From the NCBI GenBank assembly GCA_038501625.1, contig JAZAYU010000009.1, forward strand, positions 4,525,001-4,589,000: a stretch of DNA of 64,000 nucleotides. Reading direction: 5' to 3'. Below are positions 46,289 through 58,303 of the stretch, piece after piece. The first letter of the stretch is position 1; the number at the start of each line of letters is the position of its first letter. A model generated the notes under the pieces. It worked only from the letters and a program-made list of their open reading frames with translations. It made no database searches and had not been told where the DNA came from. Both the position numbers and the translations under genes were made by a program. This DNA is from Corbicula japonica (lineage: Eukaryota; Mollusca; Bivalvia; Venerida; Cyrenidae).

Positions 46289-46291
46289 GAA

Positions 46292-46367
46292 ATGCCCCCC
46301 CCCCCCTCCCCTAGGGATTGACAGTCGATGACTGACAATAAATATACGCAGACAATAAATATACGCA
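46292..46367. repeat. Poly(C) tract and 17-bp tandem duplication
   Basis: A run of about 13 C followed by tcccc lies near 46296-46313. gacaataaatatacgca is repeated exactly at 46334-46350 and 46351-46367. Confidence 0.9.
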
Positions 46368-49300
46368 CAATCCTTGTTAATGTAAAATTCATGGTACCTT
46401 GAGTCTTCATTCATATGGCATCACTATACTGATTTGTGAGCGTTATTCTTTGAAGATTATTTCCAAACAATTATTATATCTGATTAATTATTAAACTGGC
46501 GGATCATAAGTTGCTTTTAGATAAAGAATTAATGTATAGTTCTCCCGAGCCTTTAAATACATAGATTGATTCAAGCAGGGAAACTCCATTTTAATCAAAT
46601 ATTTGTATTGCTCACTAGAACTTTACTGTCGCGCCATTAAGGTTACAAAACATCTGTTATTGTCCGCCATGGGTTCGGATCATTCAATGGTCCGTTCTAT
46701 CTTTATTATTTATTATTTTTCTGTTGTTCTTTTTTTAATATTTTTTTCTTCCTTTAAATTTATGTAATTGAATTAAAATTATTTATCTTTCTTATAGAAC
46801 ATACTGTAATGATTCAGTAAACTAACACACTATCGAATTCTAAAGCCTTAGTTTTATTTTGTATGTAAAAGGCCGATTAAATAAAAACAAGAAAGGCCTA
46901 AAAGCTGATAATTATTTCATATTGTATTTTTATCTGGGCTTTCCATTCGTAAAAATATATCAGCAAAAGTATTTTTAACGCTATAGAATGCCTTTTGATA
47001 CCAGTGTATATGTCTAAAATTTGCACAGATTCAAAATAGTAATTGTTTTCAAGAGAACAAGTGATATACATTTTGCGCCACATACAATTTTATGTAATTT
47101 TTTCATCAATGACAATGTATTCCATATTTTCTGTAAGTATTCGTAAAAATATTCAGACATTCAAAATAACTTAACGACGACCATAAAATTTAACCAGCAA
47201 TCGTATATATCGATTGCTAAGCAAGGAGTGGAAATAATTACCACAGATAAAGCAGTTTATGTCATTTTCAGTTAATGAAATAACAAGGCAAGTCCGCCAA
47301 CTATGCGGGTTGCGCTGTCTATACTTAAAATCCCTGAAATATTAAGTTGGAATAATACCAAAGACATGACATGAATACCAGATATTCTTAAAATCATTAT
47401 CTTCGAGTTTTCAATGCACAGTCTTTATGTGCAGACATAAAATAAAACTTCTGAGTATGTTAAAGAACTTAAAAGAATTCATAAAGGGTACTGGCAGAGT
47501 ACGTCAGGTTGGATGGTACGTAAAAAGCGTTTTCGCGACATTGATACTTAATCGATCATGACGGTCAGTAAATACATTCACCTTAGCGACAGAATCCAAA
47601 AGATTACTTCATTCCAGTAAGTAATATGAACTAAGGCACTGCCTCTTATCGAGCTCTAGCTTTAATAATCTCGGATAATGATTTATATTAAAAATAATTT
47701 GTTTCTAACATTTGTTAGCCTACACATGCACGATAACATTATGTGATTTTTGGAAAGAATTTAAGTCTACATCAACTTAATTCAGCTGGACAACTGGCAA
47801 TCTGACTTTTACTAAACATTTGGGTTTTTAATGTGTAAACACAAAAATTAAGGCTTCTTGCTTAAATTTACAACCCAAATGTTTTCCATTACCTCAATTA
47901 ATGCAATATTGAATATTGATAAATTCTTCATTGATACATGTAATTTCTAAGTATTATGTCACATTGTCACATGTGCATGAGAATTAATATATTATTGTCT
48001 GAAAAATAAATTTTATTTTTTAAAATGTTACCTTGATTACACTTGCATTTGTAACTTGCAATTGCACAAAATTGTCCCATGCTATTCCAAAAATATATAT
48101 GCATGTATATGAATAAAGTTATAATCTAGACCTAAAGAGTACTGTTTTAATATACATGTACATCACATTAACACCACATTGAGACTTCAATATGTAGTGT
48201 GATACATCACCTAGATTTTGGGGCATATTTGTGCAAAGTTATTTGAAAATATCTCCAGGAATGACAATGACATAGGAATTTTCAGTTATTAACAACAGTA
48301 ATTTGAAGCTATAGATGCTGTGTGAAAAAATATTGTGACAATATGGTACATATTTGGTGACAATAAGGTACACATTTGAGCCAAGTTACTTGAATGTGCA
48401 TGATAGAATTCTTATTTAAGTTGAAAATAGTTCAGCTATTGGGCCAAAATAGATGAAATAATCTCAATCAATTAAACATAAACATGTACAATGTCATGTA
48501 GTCTGATTATCCATATGTAACACTCCTTTACAGGTCTTAGTAACTGATTTGTTACAAAATGCTTCTTTATATCTATTTTCATTACATAAATGAATTGCGG
48601 TAGCCAATCAAATCATGAATTAAAACTGTTGTTGGCCCATTTTTTAAAATGTATAATAACAATGTAAAGAGATTATTGTTTGCAAAAATGAACACATCAA
48701 TTAGCAATAAAAAATGCCATTATTCATAACCACTTTTGGATCTCTGTCTGGTAAGTATTTTATAAATGTAATATATACTGGAAAATGTGAATTTCAAATT
48801 CTGAAGCTCATTCCAGTTGGTATTTTCTTGATTTTGTATTTTTCATTGCAGAAATGTAGGCAAAACTACTTTAAAATAGGTAAATTTCTCTTTAAAAAGT
48901 ACCATATATTAAAAAATGTAAACTTCTCTACTGTTACAATTGCTAAAACATAAACATACAAAAGAAAAAAATCATTGTTTTTATTATGAGTGCAACTTCC
49001 AGTTTTCTGTGTAAAAGTCCAGCTTAAGCAGATCCAAGTACCGGTATATTAAGATTTTTACATGTATTTAAAGAGACCAAAAACCCACTGACATGGCAAT
49101 AAATGTTTCTCTTCCTCTTCACAGCAATCTACTTTTTTCAACAATTTAATTGATTATGAAAGCTTTGATTTTTTTATTTTCTAAAACACAACTTTTTGAT
49201 GCTGAGCAAATTTAGTGACACCATGACTATTTAACAAAATTTGCAAAAGTAAAACAAAACAAAACAGACACCTTGTAAATAGTGTATTTGATTATACATG

Positions 49301-49418
49301 TACCTCACATACATATTTTGATTATGAAATCATGTTGAAATGTGCTATTCTTGGTACACATGTATTCTGCTTTCTGGTCAAACTTTTTGGTCCCAACTGA
49401 TGATAATATATTGGAGAT
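46368..49418. other. Non-coding, repeat-poor AT-rich region
   Basis: No element shared with the rest of the window was found. A short block near 47648-47660 (tcgagctctagctt) is the complement of part of 51645-51660. The frame at 48714-48953 has no motif. The region could be intronic to the minus-strand exon at 50931-50972, but no further exon was identified. Confidence 0.35.
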
Positions 49419-49650
49419 TAACCCTTTCCTACATGTAAACACCTTTATGGCATGGAAAAACTGTGTACATTTAGATCAGCCAGCACATCCATGATGTCTG
49501 ATCAGGATCTGCATGTTCACTTGTTTTAATCATTAGGTTATTTCTGACCAAAAAGTGAACAATGCAGATCCTGATCAGATGTGCCAGCTAATCTGGTTTA
49601 CACTGGTCTCACATGGGTAAAAAGGCATGTCTGTAGAGTAAAAGGGTAAA
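49419..49650. mobile_element. MITE family D, best copy
   Basis: The ends taaccctttcctacatg and gtagagtaaaagggtaaa pair imperfectly. Inside, ctgatcaggatctgcatgtt pairs with aatgcagatcctgatcag, and ccagcacatc pairs with gatgtgccag. The centre is T-rich. Related sequence lies at 52510-52705 and 33981-34130. I recall similar repeats from bivalve genomes, but this was not checked. Confidence 0.8.
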
Positions 49651-50930
49651 TTTCTCTTTTATTTAAAATCTCATATTACTGTGTATTAAAATTAAAAAGG
49701 TAATACTAAATAGTTACTTTGAGAAAATTATTGTCTATAAAATTTATAAAACCTGAAATTTCATACATTTAGGACAATCTGTCATATACATTTGGCCAAA
49801 ATATAAAAAAAAATAAATTGTTTCTGGAGGTACCATGTCAAATAGGCCACAAGTCAATTCAGACAGTACTTGTAAGTCTATTGTATATGGCAATCACTGT
49901 AAAGAGTTAGTTTTGTTTTTAGATTTATACAAGCTTTTAAAAAATAGTATCATTGTTTAATTGATATCTAAAATTGTGCTTGTCATCCTGAAACCCAAGA
50001 ACAAATAAAAACATCATCTGATTGTCATTTTTGCTTTAAAAATTGAACTGTCATCAAAAAGTAAATTAATTTATGTTACAGTCATAATCTCTTCCCTACA
50101 CCATAACCCAAGGTGTTGATTCAATCAGTTTTGTCAGGGTGTCACAATGTGATATAAGATCACAATTTACAACACTTGCAGTAAAAGTCAGAGATGCTAA
50201 TGCAATCAAAGGTGTCATATTTAATAAATAAATAAATTTATTTCTAAACCAATTTCCATGTTGGACAATGCAAAATACACAGCTTATGTTGCAACCATCA
50301 ATATTTGATTCTGTGCTAGTGTAGACCTAGTGACTTGTAGACTAAGGTCATTGATCAAAAGAGCATATTGACATATAAATGATGTCTTTTCTTTTGTTGC
50401 AACATTTTGTTAATTGTTTTCCCACCTGTTTAGTCATGATAGTCTTGGACAAAAATCCGGAAAAAGTACATGTTGCTTTGTATAAAAAATGTCCAATCTA
50501 TGAAGCAACTTGTTCATGAAAAATATTTTATAAAACATCATAAACTGACATAGAACATATTAACACTTTTTAAATAAAATAAAAACGTGGCCTATTTTTG
50601 AGGCCTATTTGAGCTTTTTCAAAATAAAGTGTGGCTCATTTGACTTGTTTGTGGCCTATTGACTGTAATCCATATAACAATTCCATGGTATTTGCTCATA
50701 AAATTGGTGTGAATAGACTGATAACGATCCCAATCTATCAACCAAAACAATAAACATTATGTTTATGCAGTGTAGACCCAGTGTAGACCCTCATTTTTTT
50801 AGGGGGGAGGGCGGCGGCCAGTTCCTTTTTTTTTAGAAAACAGGGTCAGTCTTCAAAGCCCCTGTGGTGTAGATTTGCTCTTGTGCCATGTGTTTTATAA
50901 TAAATTAAACTTTAAAAAAAAATCTCATAC
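49651..50930. other. Non-coding AT-rich region
   Basis: gtcaaataggccacaagtca (about 49838) recurs in inverse form near 50590-50665 around tttgtggcctattgac, giving a weak inverted pair. No exon with supported splice sites was identified. Confidence 0.35.
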
Positions 50931-50972
50931 CTCGTGTTCAGTACTCTCACAAACAATATCTTCGACTGCCAT
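50931..50972 (-). CDS. Possible first coding exon of an unidentified minus-strand gene
   Basis: Reading the minus strand, ATG at 50972-50970 starts MAVEDIVCESTEHE, ending in phase 0 at gaacacgag, directly followed by the donor gtatgag. The start context (gagctcATGG) has G at +4. An upstream ATG in another frame opens a short overlapping ORF, as in many 5' leaders. A ccaat box in the matching orientation (attgg on the plus strand at 51305-51309) lies about 330 bp upstream. Downstream exons were not found, so identity and even existence of the gene are uncertain. Confidence 0.3.
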
Positions 50973-51570
50973 GAGCTCTCTGAATGACGAGCATGACCAG
51001 TGACAAAAAACTCTTATACAAAACTGAATTGTGGCGCTGGTCTACGCTAAGCTCAGTGTGTCTCACACTGTGACTGTGAGTGACTGAACATTGCGAGGTC
51101 CATTTCACAATGCAACTTCACATAAAAGTTGGTTCTCACCAGCCTTACATCTTGTTTTCAAGAAAAACTCCATGCATCTGATTGTTCCGTCACTGGGCCT
51201 TATGCTCCTTTGAATTTAAAGGCCTAATAATCCACTGACAAGCTACCATTCAGTAGTTTTCAACTTGAGTTCTTCAGTCTAATTTCTAAAAATGGCCGAT
51301 TGCTATTGGTTACAACGAACGACAACCTACTCTCTAAACTGACGATTTAGTTTTTTTGCTTTCCAAAATGCTAATCCGATAACAATGCTACCGAATAATA
51401 AGTTTTATTTTTTTAAAGATATTTTGCAATTAGCGATTTATAAAATTAAAGCCAATAACAAAATTTGTCAAAACAATACTTTGCCGTAAGTTTTTTACCG
51501 GTCAGGTTTTTCCCTTGTTTACATGCCCTTATGCTTTGCACAACCAGTAACCAGCGCAAACGGAAGGACA

Positions 51571-51663
51571 TCGTTTTTTTAGCTTAGTGAATGGGCATTC
51601 CTGCGACCTTAAGACGAGCTTAACGCTCGGGTCGCTTCGCGACCCAAGCTAGAGCTCGATATA
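51571..51663. repeat. Short hairpin repeat, gggtcgc-ttc-gcgaccc core
   Basis: gggtcgc and gcgaccc pair across ttc (about 51629-51645). The flanking agctt and aagct sequences and gctcg and cgagc also show dyad symmetry. The right side aagctagagctcga is found inverted near 47648-47660, suggesting an interspersed family. Confidence 0.5.
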
Positions 51664-51677
51664 AATACAATTCATTG

Positions 51678-51711
51678 AGGTTCGTGAAGTAAACAGCCTA
51701 GCAGCCTGTAT
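51678..51711 (+). mobile_element. Isolated terminus of the CAGCC palindromic element
   Basis: gaggttcgtgaagt, four to five bases, then cagcctagcagcc, matches the left end of the element at 12150. The match stops after about 33 bp. It may be a solo end, an excision scar or the start of a much-deleted copy. Confidence 0.6.
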
Positions 51712-52200
51712 CGATCGTAAATACGATAGTATGAGGGGAAATGACTTCATACGGCAACATAAACTACGGCCTGTAGGCCTAAGTTCTGTACGGATCAGCT
51801 GATAGTGGATACACCGGAAAGGGCCTCATTTAATAAGTAAATCAATGTCTATTGTAAAACCGAGTTCTCGCAAAACCTAAATTACTTGTTAAAGTTCTTT
51901 TTTACCAATTCGGTGCATAAAAATTCGGCGATCTTATTTTTCTTATTTTTTATTCGTGAGAATTTACGAAATACTATTCACTGAAAGGAACAACATACAC
52001 CATAGAGCTCAAATTGAGAAGTGGTTAACATCATGGCATATCATTAGCTGATTAGCCAGTGCTGATGTAAAGCAATAAAATAGCATTAGCACATTCCAAC
52101 TGATCCCATGTGGCCAATCATCCCTCCATGTAACAGAATCTGATGTTACTTGCTCAGCAAAATACATAAATACATGAATGAAGTTAGATGATTAGAATAG

Positions 52201-52246
52201 AAAGGTGTTTTCTGTGATTCATTCTGTGGATGCCAAATTTGAAAGG
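52201..52246 (+). other. Candidate 5' UTR exon end with consensus donor
   Basis: The exon end gccaaatttgaaagg is followed by gtgagtt, a strong 5' splice site, at 52247. When joined to the next candidate exon, a TGA lies in frame shortly upstream of the ATG at 52957, so this piece would be untranslated. The exon start is not defined. Confidence 0.3.
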
Positions 52247-52509
52247 GTGAGTTTATTTACATTTTCAATATATATTAATTGTTAAATACACAAAGTAAGT
52301 TATAATAATATATATAACCGTTAAACAACTTTTGAATATAAATTATTTTTATTTAACCTTTTTTCAAAGGAAAATAAAAAGACGCATCAATGTAAATAGT
52401 ATTTGTGTACTTGTGTTAAATCTATGACAAAAACTTACACTTTTTATTCTATTTATACGCATCTTTAACATTTTCCTCCATTTGTACTCATAAATGGCAT
52501 TGGCTAATA

Positions 52510-52705
52510 CTGTAGACCCAGATCAGTAGACACATATGTGCCGTCTGATTAGGATATGCACTGTTTGCTCTTTATTTTATTAGGTTACTCTCTCCCCCCA
52601 CCCCCCACCCCCCACCCCCGCCCCCCAAAAAAGGTGAACAGTGTAGATTCTGATCAAACAGCATGGATGTGCTGACTTACCTGGATCCACATTGTTTGTT
52701 CCTGT
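52510..52705. mobile_element. MITE family D copy with C-rich insertion
   Basis: The arms agacccagatcagtagacac and tgtgctgacttacctggatc surround gtctgattaggatatgcact and cagtgtagattctgatcaaa. The centre contains a C-rich simple run at 52593-52626 (cccccca units). In the exon model for this locus it lies inside an intron. Confidence 0.65.
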
Positions 52706-52942
52706 GATAAAATGGGTATATGGAGGAGATGGTTTAATTGTCTTTCTGGAACAGCATTTTAGAATTAAAATTGAGGGAAAGGCAGTTTATCACACAGAAA
52801 CACAGAAAGTTACATTTAAACTCTAAAACTTCAAATTTAACTGGATTTTTTTTCATCAGTGTGATTAAGTTATAATAACTAATTGATAAATTTTGTCAGC
52901 TCTCATAGACTGCATGATTTATTAGATAGGTTTATTTTTCAG

Positions 52943-53298
52943 ATGTAACATCACTGATGGCTTTCAATATAACTGCTTTTGCATCTACTCCTAGGTAAAT
53001 TGTTGTTGTTGTTGTTGTTGTTCTTAAACATAATAAAAATCATAGTTCAAATGTAAGTCATCCATTCAAAAATCTCTTCATTTTAAAAGTATCTATGAAT
53101 ACATAATGTAAAATTATGTCATGTTATCTATTTGATCACATTAAAACTTCTTATGCTGGACATCATATGGTGTTAATTTAACCCAATTTGTGAAGAACTT
53201 TTTAAAGTTGTGTTTGGATAAATTGACATTACTACCTCTTTTTCAGGAAACCAAAAGATGAACAGAAGCAGTATGAAGACTTCAAAAGTAATATATGA
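52943..53298 (+). CDS. Possible two-exon micro-ORF (29 aa), function unknown
   Basis: Exon 52943-52994 is bounded by tttatttttcag and gtaaat. Exon 53247 onward follows ctctttttcag. Coding would run 52957-52994 joined to 53247-53298, starting MAFNITAFASTPRKP and ending in a charged stretch (KDEQKQYEDFK) before TGA. Splicing keeps the frame (AG+G gives Arg). An AATAAA lies at 53683-53688. The second exon could instead continue by splicing at aaaa/gtaata, making the protein longer. No family is recognised. A gtt microsatellite (53001-53022) lies right behind the first donor. Support is splice consensus plus frame only. Confidence 0.3.
53001..53022 (+). repeat. (GTT)n microsatellite
   Basis: Seven consecutive gtt triplets just downstream of a candidate splice donor. 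Confidence 0.95.
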
Positions 53299-55832
53299 TC
53301 AGAAAAAAAATCATCTGTTGAACTGTGAAATCTCTGTGTGAACTGGCTATTCATTGTTTGAAAGTTTTAAATAACTGTAAGGAAATATAAGCGTGTGTTT
53401 AAAAAAATATTTTTGCAAATGGCTTAACGTATCTTTGTACAAATTAATGTAAGATGTGTGTCCTTTTTTTGCTTGTTTTATTTGTTTTTGTTAAATGAAG
53501 TTTATTGTGCAGAAACTGCTAATAACCAGCGAAACAAGTAATCGAAGCTCTTGTTATTAAGTGCACATACATGATTAAATTAAATATAATATAAGTGAAG
53601 AAGAAGATGAAACTCATTCTTGTTGAAGTGTTCCATCTATCGGGAAATCGGAGACAATAATCTATACAGAGCAATTGCTACTAATAAATTTTTTCTAATG
53701 CTTTAAGATTTAGCGGCATGATTAGAAGAAAATCTACATTGTACAATTAATTATCTGCACTTTTACAAATCTCTTACTTAAAATTACAAATAACTTTAAG
53801 TAATATGTACTTATTTCTTTTCAACTCTCTTTCAGATATATCATTTGTATATATTGTATATATTTTTGTTTCTTGTTGTGCGACTTAAAATATCAATAAT
53901 ATACATACTTATTTAAAATGCCGTACAGTTATCCCTATATGCATTCGGTTCTAATGTTTAATCAACTAAAGTGACTTATAAGCCCAATGAGGCCATGTGT
54001 TAAAACTATTTGTTATTATCATAATTTGTAAATATTATACACAATATCACTATAATAAAATATACTTACTTACTTAGAGTGTGATGATTTTAATTGATGT
54101 TATCATGCGGTATTACAGAATTCAATATTTCATTATTGTAACGATTTAAAACATGAAGAAAAAACCATACACTGCAATTTTTATTCTCTATCAGAATTAT
54201 TATAATAACCTTGAACAGTGTTCAACCTAAAAAGATAAAAAAAATTTCATGTCTCATATTGTGTACATTCAACATAGAATACCTTATTGACTATTCACTC
54301 TCATAAAATCAAAGACCTTCATTCCCTGTCTAATCCATGTGCAATAAATTAGCCCCAAGTGATCTGATAATCTCTATTTTATGACCCATCAATTAGCTAC
54401 AGATTATGATGCGTGAAGGACCAACATTAGGAGTATACCAGAAACTGTAGTTTGTTCCATTCAGTGTATTTGTAAAACTGGAGGCTGTAGATTTAGAATA
54501 AAAACGGTACATGTATGAAGAAGCAACATATTTTACATTTATGTTGTTTGTTTGTTTATTTTTCACATGATGTGATTCACGGTACTTTTCATACACGTAT
54601 TTTGGAATTGCTCTATTCTAAAAAGGTGTCCGAATATTTACGTACTCCGCCGCCGGAAAATACAGAATGAACCTAGATAAAGTCACCATGAAAATAAGTC
54701 ACAAAATACTACAAATCTGATATAATATGAATACTTCCTAAAGTCGCAGGTACTCAGGATCATACATGCAAAAATTTCATTGAATTTCGCCAAGAAGAAA
54801 AGAGAAAAATACAAATATTTTGAAATGTATGAAATTACATACACTGCCAGTATGTGTGAAAAATCGGAGAAAAAAAGGTTGACGACACTTTTTAAAATGT
54901 GTTCATTTTTTTCTTTAGTTCAGTCCTTAAACTTTTCATTACAAACATTATTTAGTCGATTAAGGAATGAATATTGTAAAATGTGTATTAAATAATTTTT
55001 GAATATATCCTATTTATGTTAGCATAAAATTCTATGAAAATTGCCATTTTACCAGCAATAAAATACAATGTAATAGTACACTGCCAGAATGAATATTGTA
55101 GGAGTTCACTAGCGCCGAGTGTATCGAGTTTCATAATAAAGGTCTAAAATGGAATTTGAGCCTACTTTGCTAATAATGAGCTGAATCGGATCTATTTAAA
55201 GATAATTTCATATTTATGACAAGCACAACATTTTGACCAAAATATTTTAAATTAATAGTTCTTAAATGGATCTAAAACATAAAAACAATTATAAAGCCTT
55301 TAGAGAAGTTTTAATTTTCAAGACAATTGGCTCTTGTATGTTGCATGTCTTATCTGATGCCATAGGTACCATTCTGGCTCCTTAGATTCGACATTTCATT
55401 TTGTTGATCTGTAGGTAAGCCAGATGCATTCGGGTGAAATGTTATATTAAATCTTCTCAATGTGATCTATGCTGTTGCATATTTGCATACAGTGATTTAT
55501 TGCATAATGTTAATTCAAGAATATTTATTGGAAATAAATCATGATTTTTGCAGACTTGATGCACAGTATCAAGAATTTATTCTCTGCAACAATGGGGAGA
55601 GTAACCTTACATATAATAGTAATTTACCCCAACTGTGCATGCTTTTTCGCGTGATGCCTGTTATTGTACATCGCTGATCGCTGGTCGTTGATTTTGTAAT
55701 TCGAATCATGTTAATTGATTAATAATTCCCAAAGAGGACACGTATTCTATCTCCATTGTTATTGGTTTCCAAATCTCGTCTGCGAACAGAAAAAACAGTT
55801 GCTGCCTAACCTCGTCCTGCAAACGGATCAGC
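53299..55832. other. AT-rich non-coding region
   Basis: The first part could be the 3' UTR of the micro-ORF transcript (AATAAA at 53683-53688). Frames at 54393-54596, 54780-54995 and 55462-55677 have no motif. No repeat recognised. Confidence 0.35.
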
Positions 55833-55956
55833 GTTCAAGACTGAAAATAGAGACAAGTCTTAAATCTCAAGGTTGTTATTGTGTGTCTCCATTCCAGCCA
55901 ATCAGATACTGAGATTGGAGACTGGTGTCTAATGTCAGTTTTATCATCATAGGCCC
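55833..55956. mobile_element. Foldback family C, degenerate full-length copy
   Basis: The left half is weak (agactgaaaatagagacaag, then tcttaaatctcaa). The right half is clearer (ccagccaatcagatactgag, ggagactggtgtc, gtcagttttatcatcatagg). The middle palindrome tip is lost. Confidence 0.7.
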
Positions 55957-56439
55957 AGCACCCACATTTTTCACAGATGTCGTTTCACCTAGATTATATA
56001 AAACCAGGTTACGATTAGTCTATGTTTGTAAACCTTCAGGTCAGAAAGACAGTAAATTTACTTCTGTAATCAATTACAATTTAACATAAAGCAATAAAAA
56101 GCTGAAATACTCATCACACAGATCAAATAGATTATGTTAAGTCACGGGGAACACGACGTTACTTTGTGGGTAAACTTTGCGGCCGTTTTGACACGTCTTA
56201 ATATGTTGTATACACAAACTCTCCCACTGTTAACGAGTTTTATTTCCTGTTTCGTTTTTATTTCGTTTTAAGTGACCACAGTGACCGCAACTCATTATTT
56301 CTAAATATTGAACATGACACTTGCGTACATGGTTAATAACTTATGATTTTTCGTGTCCAGGTATTATTTTAAATACGTGAGTATCATACGGAAGTTATTT
56401 AGAAAAACGTTGTTGTATTTCTTTGCAAAATAAATAAAA

Positions 56440-56443
<4 letters not shown>
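55957..56443. other. Non-coding AT-rich stretch
   Basis: No gene or repeat seen. Confidence 0.4.

Positions 56444-56493
<50 letters not shown>
56444..56493 (+). repeat. (GA)n microsatellite
   Basis: Twenty-five uninterrupted ga dinucleotides. Confidence 0.97.
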
Positions 56494-56498
<5 letters not shown>

Positions 56499-57012
56499 TC
56501 ATATTGTCATGAAATATATATTTATGCAAGTCAGAATTTAAAGACTCTGATATATTGACTTAAGTTTTAGAAAAAGGTTGACATTGTTTCTATTCATACT
56601 TTTTCTAAGCTCACTTTTGACCTAGTTTTTCGACCAATGAAATGTTGTAAATAATACTCGTATTCTCTTATTTTGCAGAGGGAAAATTATATAAACTATT
56701 TCGATTGGTAGCTATTTACACCAGAGAGGCATCTAGCAGGCTGGAGAGGTATCTAGTGGGATTTTATTATTATGCAGCGGAAAAATCAAATAGATTAATA
56801 AGATTGGTTGTTAGTGGGTGTTGTAATGGAGGAAAAACATATTTACGATTTAAGTAACCAGTTAAGTCAATATTGATGGCTTAAATATAATATTATATGG
56901 AATATTCTTGGGTGTCACTTGCATACAATACACAGTGTAAAACGAAAGAGAAGTGTTCTTACTGGTTCCTTTCTAGTTCCTTTGATACTGATTGTTAATT
57001 TCAAGTTCGTCA
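56494..57012. other. Non-coding stretch with a small duplication
   Basis: gagaggcatctagcagg and gagaggtatctagtggg are adjacent near-copies at about 56724-56760. Otherwise nothing seen. Confidence 0.5.
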
Positions 57013-57098
57013 GACAAGTTCATTATAGCGTAGTGGCTAACACTCTCGCCTCTCAAGCGGAGGCCCCGGGTTCAATACTCAGGACGGACACTTTTTTT
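57013..57098 (+). other. tRNA-like pol III unit (SINE head or tRNA pseudogene)
   Basis: A box tagcgtagtggctaaca (from 57026) and B box ggttcaatact (57069-57079) are at tRNA spacing. A candidate anticodon arm has loop ctctcaa (anticodon CTC, Glu-like) on a stem that needs a bulge. A run of seven T (57092-57098) would stop pol III. The acceptor stem does not pair, so a working tRNA is unlikely. Confidence 0.5.
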
Positions 57099-58108
57099 AA
57101 ACTTAATATACGTAAAAGTTGGTAGATTTCGCTCTTGTAACAGGCTGTTATTATTTATATTTATTAAATTTCAAGGACATTTATTCATCATGAATTCTCA
57201 CTCTACACGAGGTATTTTATTGAAACTGAATATTTTGCTTCTTTAATCGACTTGTTATCACTGTATGAAATTGTTGCAACAGCTTCAACATTTTTTTTTG
57301 AAAGACACTTTCAATGAATTTATGAGTTGTCATGATTCGGTCGCTTAATCTCTAAGTCATACTAAGAAGGCAGGGAGGGTTCGTCAACAGCTATAACAAA
57401 TAAAATAAAATAACTAAACTGTGTCTGCTTTGCCTCTCTGTATTTCTTTCTTTCTTATATACATGTATATATAAATCTTTTCCATCAACGCCGTTTATCT
57501 TTTTTAAAGATATTTATTGTTTAAACATAATTGATTTCTCGGACTAACACTGCATTTGGCAACTTTAATGATATTTTATAAATGACATGTTCAGAATAAC
57601 AATGCATGTTGTGTTTCACATAATTGAAAGTATTGCTATAGAAAATTTAAGTTATTATGTTATGACAATGTAAATAGCTTTGGGTGGTTAAAATGAAATA
57701 CTGTATGTTTCCAGGTCGTGCTAAGTTTCACGACGATTCTAGTGTCACGAAAACATGGCAAATTATGATTATTATCTCTATTTCGGTTACACGATTTTGT
57801 TGAGAGAAACGTGCATTGTTGTTCATACACAATAATCAATATTTTTATGTTTTATATTTGGAGTGTTTGAAAACATAGTGAAATAGTGTAAGGTCAATGG
57901 GATCTAATTTAATGCATTTCTAGTGGAATGCCAGTAAATTTAATTACAGTGTTAAGGTTCAAATTGAAAGAGTGACTTGTTTATAAGAACAATGATAAAT
58001 GCTATCATAACAAGCGTATTTATTTCTTAAGCATAACATTTTTACACAAAAATGTACTGAGATTTAAAGTCAGAGAACTTGATATATATATACTACTCAA
58101 AATTTGAT
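57099..58108. other. Non-coding AT-rich stretch
   Basis: No gene or repeat seen. Confidence 0.4.
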
Positions 58109-58303
58109 AAGGGACACTTTTGTAGAATGTAGTTATTATTGGTTACGTCAATATTTTGAAAAGTTTATTATACATTATGTTTTGTTTGTATTGTTTAGTG
58201 GATAAAACCGATGAAATAGGTTACCTGAGTTGAGTTATTGAACTAAAACATGAATTTAACATTATCTCATCGGGAAAACTTACATAGTACAAAAGTGGCC
58301 CTT
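58109..58303. mobile_element. Possible 195-bp MITE with imperfect inverted ends
   Basis: aagggacacttttgtagaat (58109) is an imperfect complement of the right end tacaaaagtggccctt (to 58303). The interior is non-coding. Boundaries may lie further out. Confidence 0.45.

Larger units (their letters stand above)
50973..52150. promoter_or_regulatory. Candidate shared promoter region between divergent transcripts
   Basis: The region lies between the minus-strand ATG at 50972 and the plus-strand exon near 52.2 kb. It is less AT-rich, with CpGs concentrated at 51530-51660 and a ccaat box at 51305-51309. It also contains a hairpin repeat (51571-51663) and a stray end of the large palindromic element (51678-51711). 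No start site can be fixed from sequence alone. Confidence 0.25.

Noticed and set aside
57013..57098. A functional tRNA gene
   Set aside because: The acceptor stem does not pair and the anticodon stem needs a bulge, so it is described only as tRNA-like.
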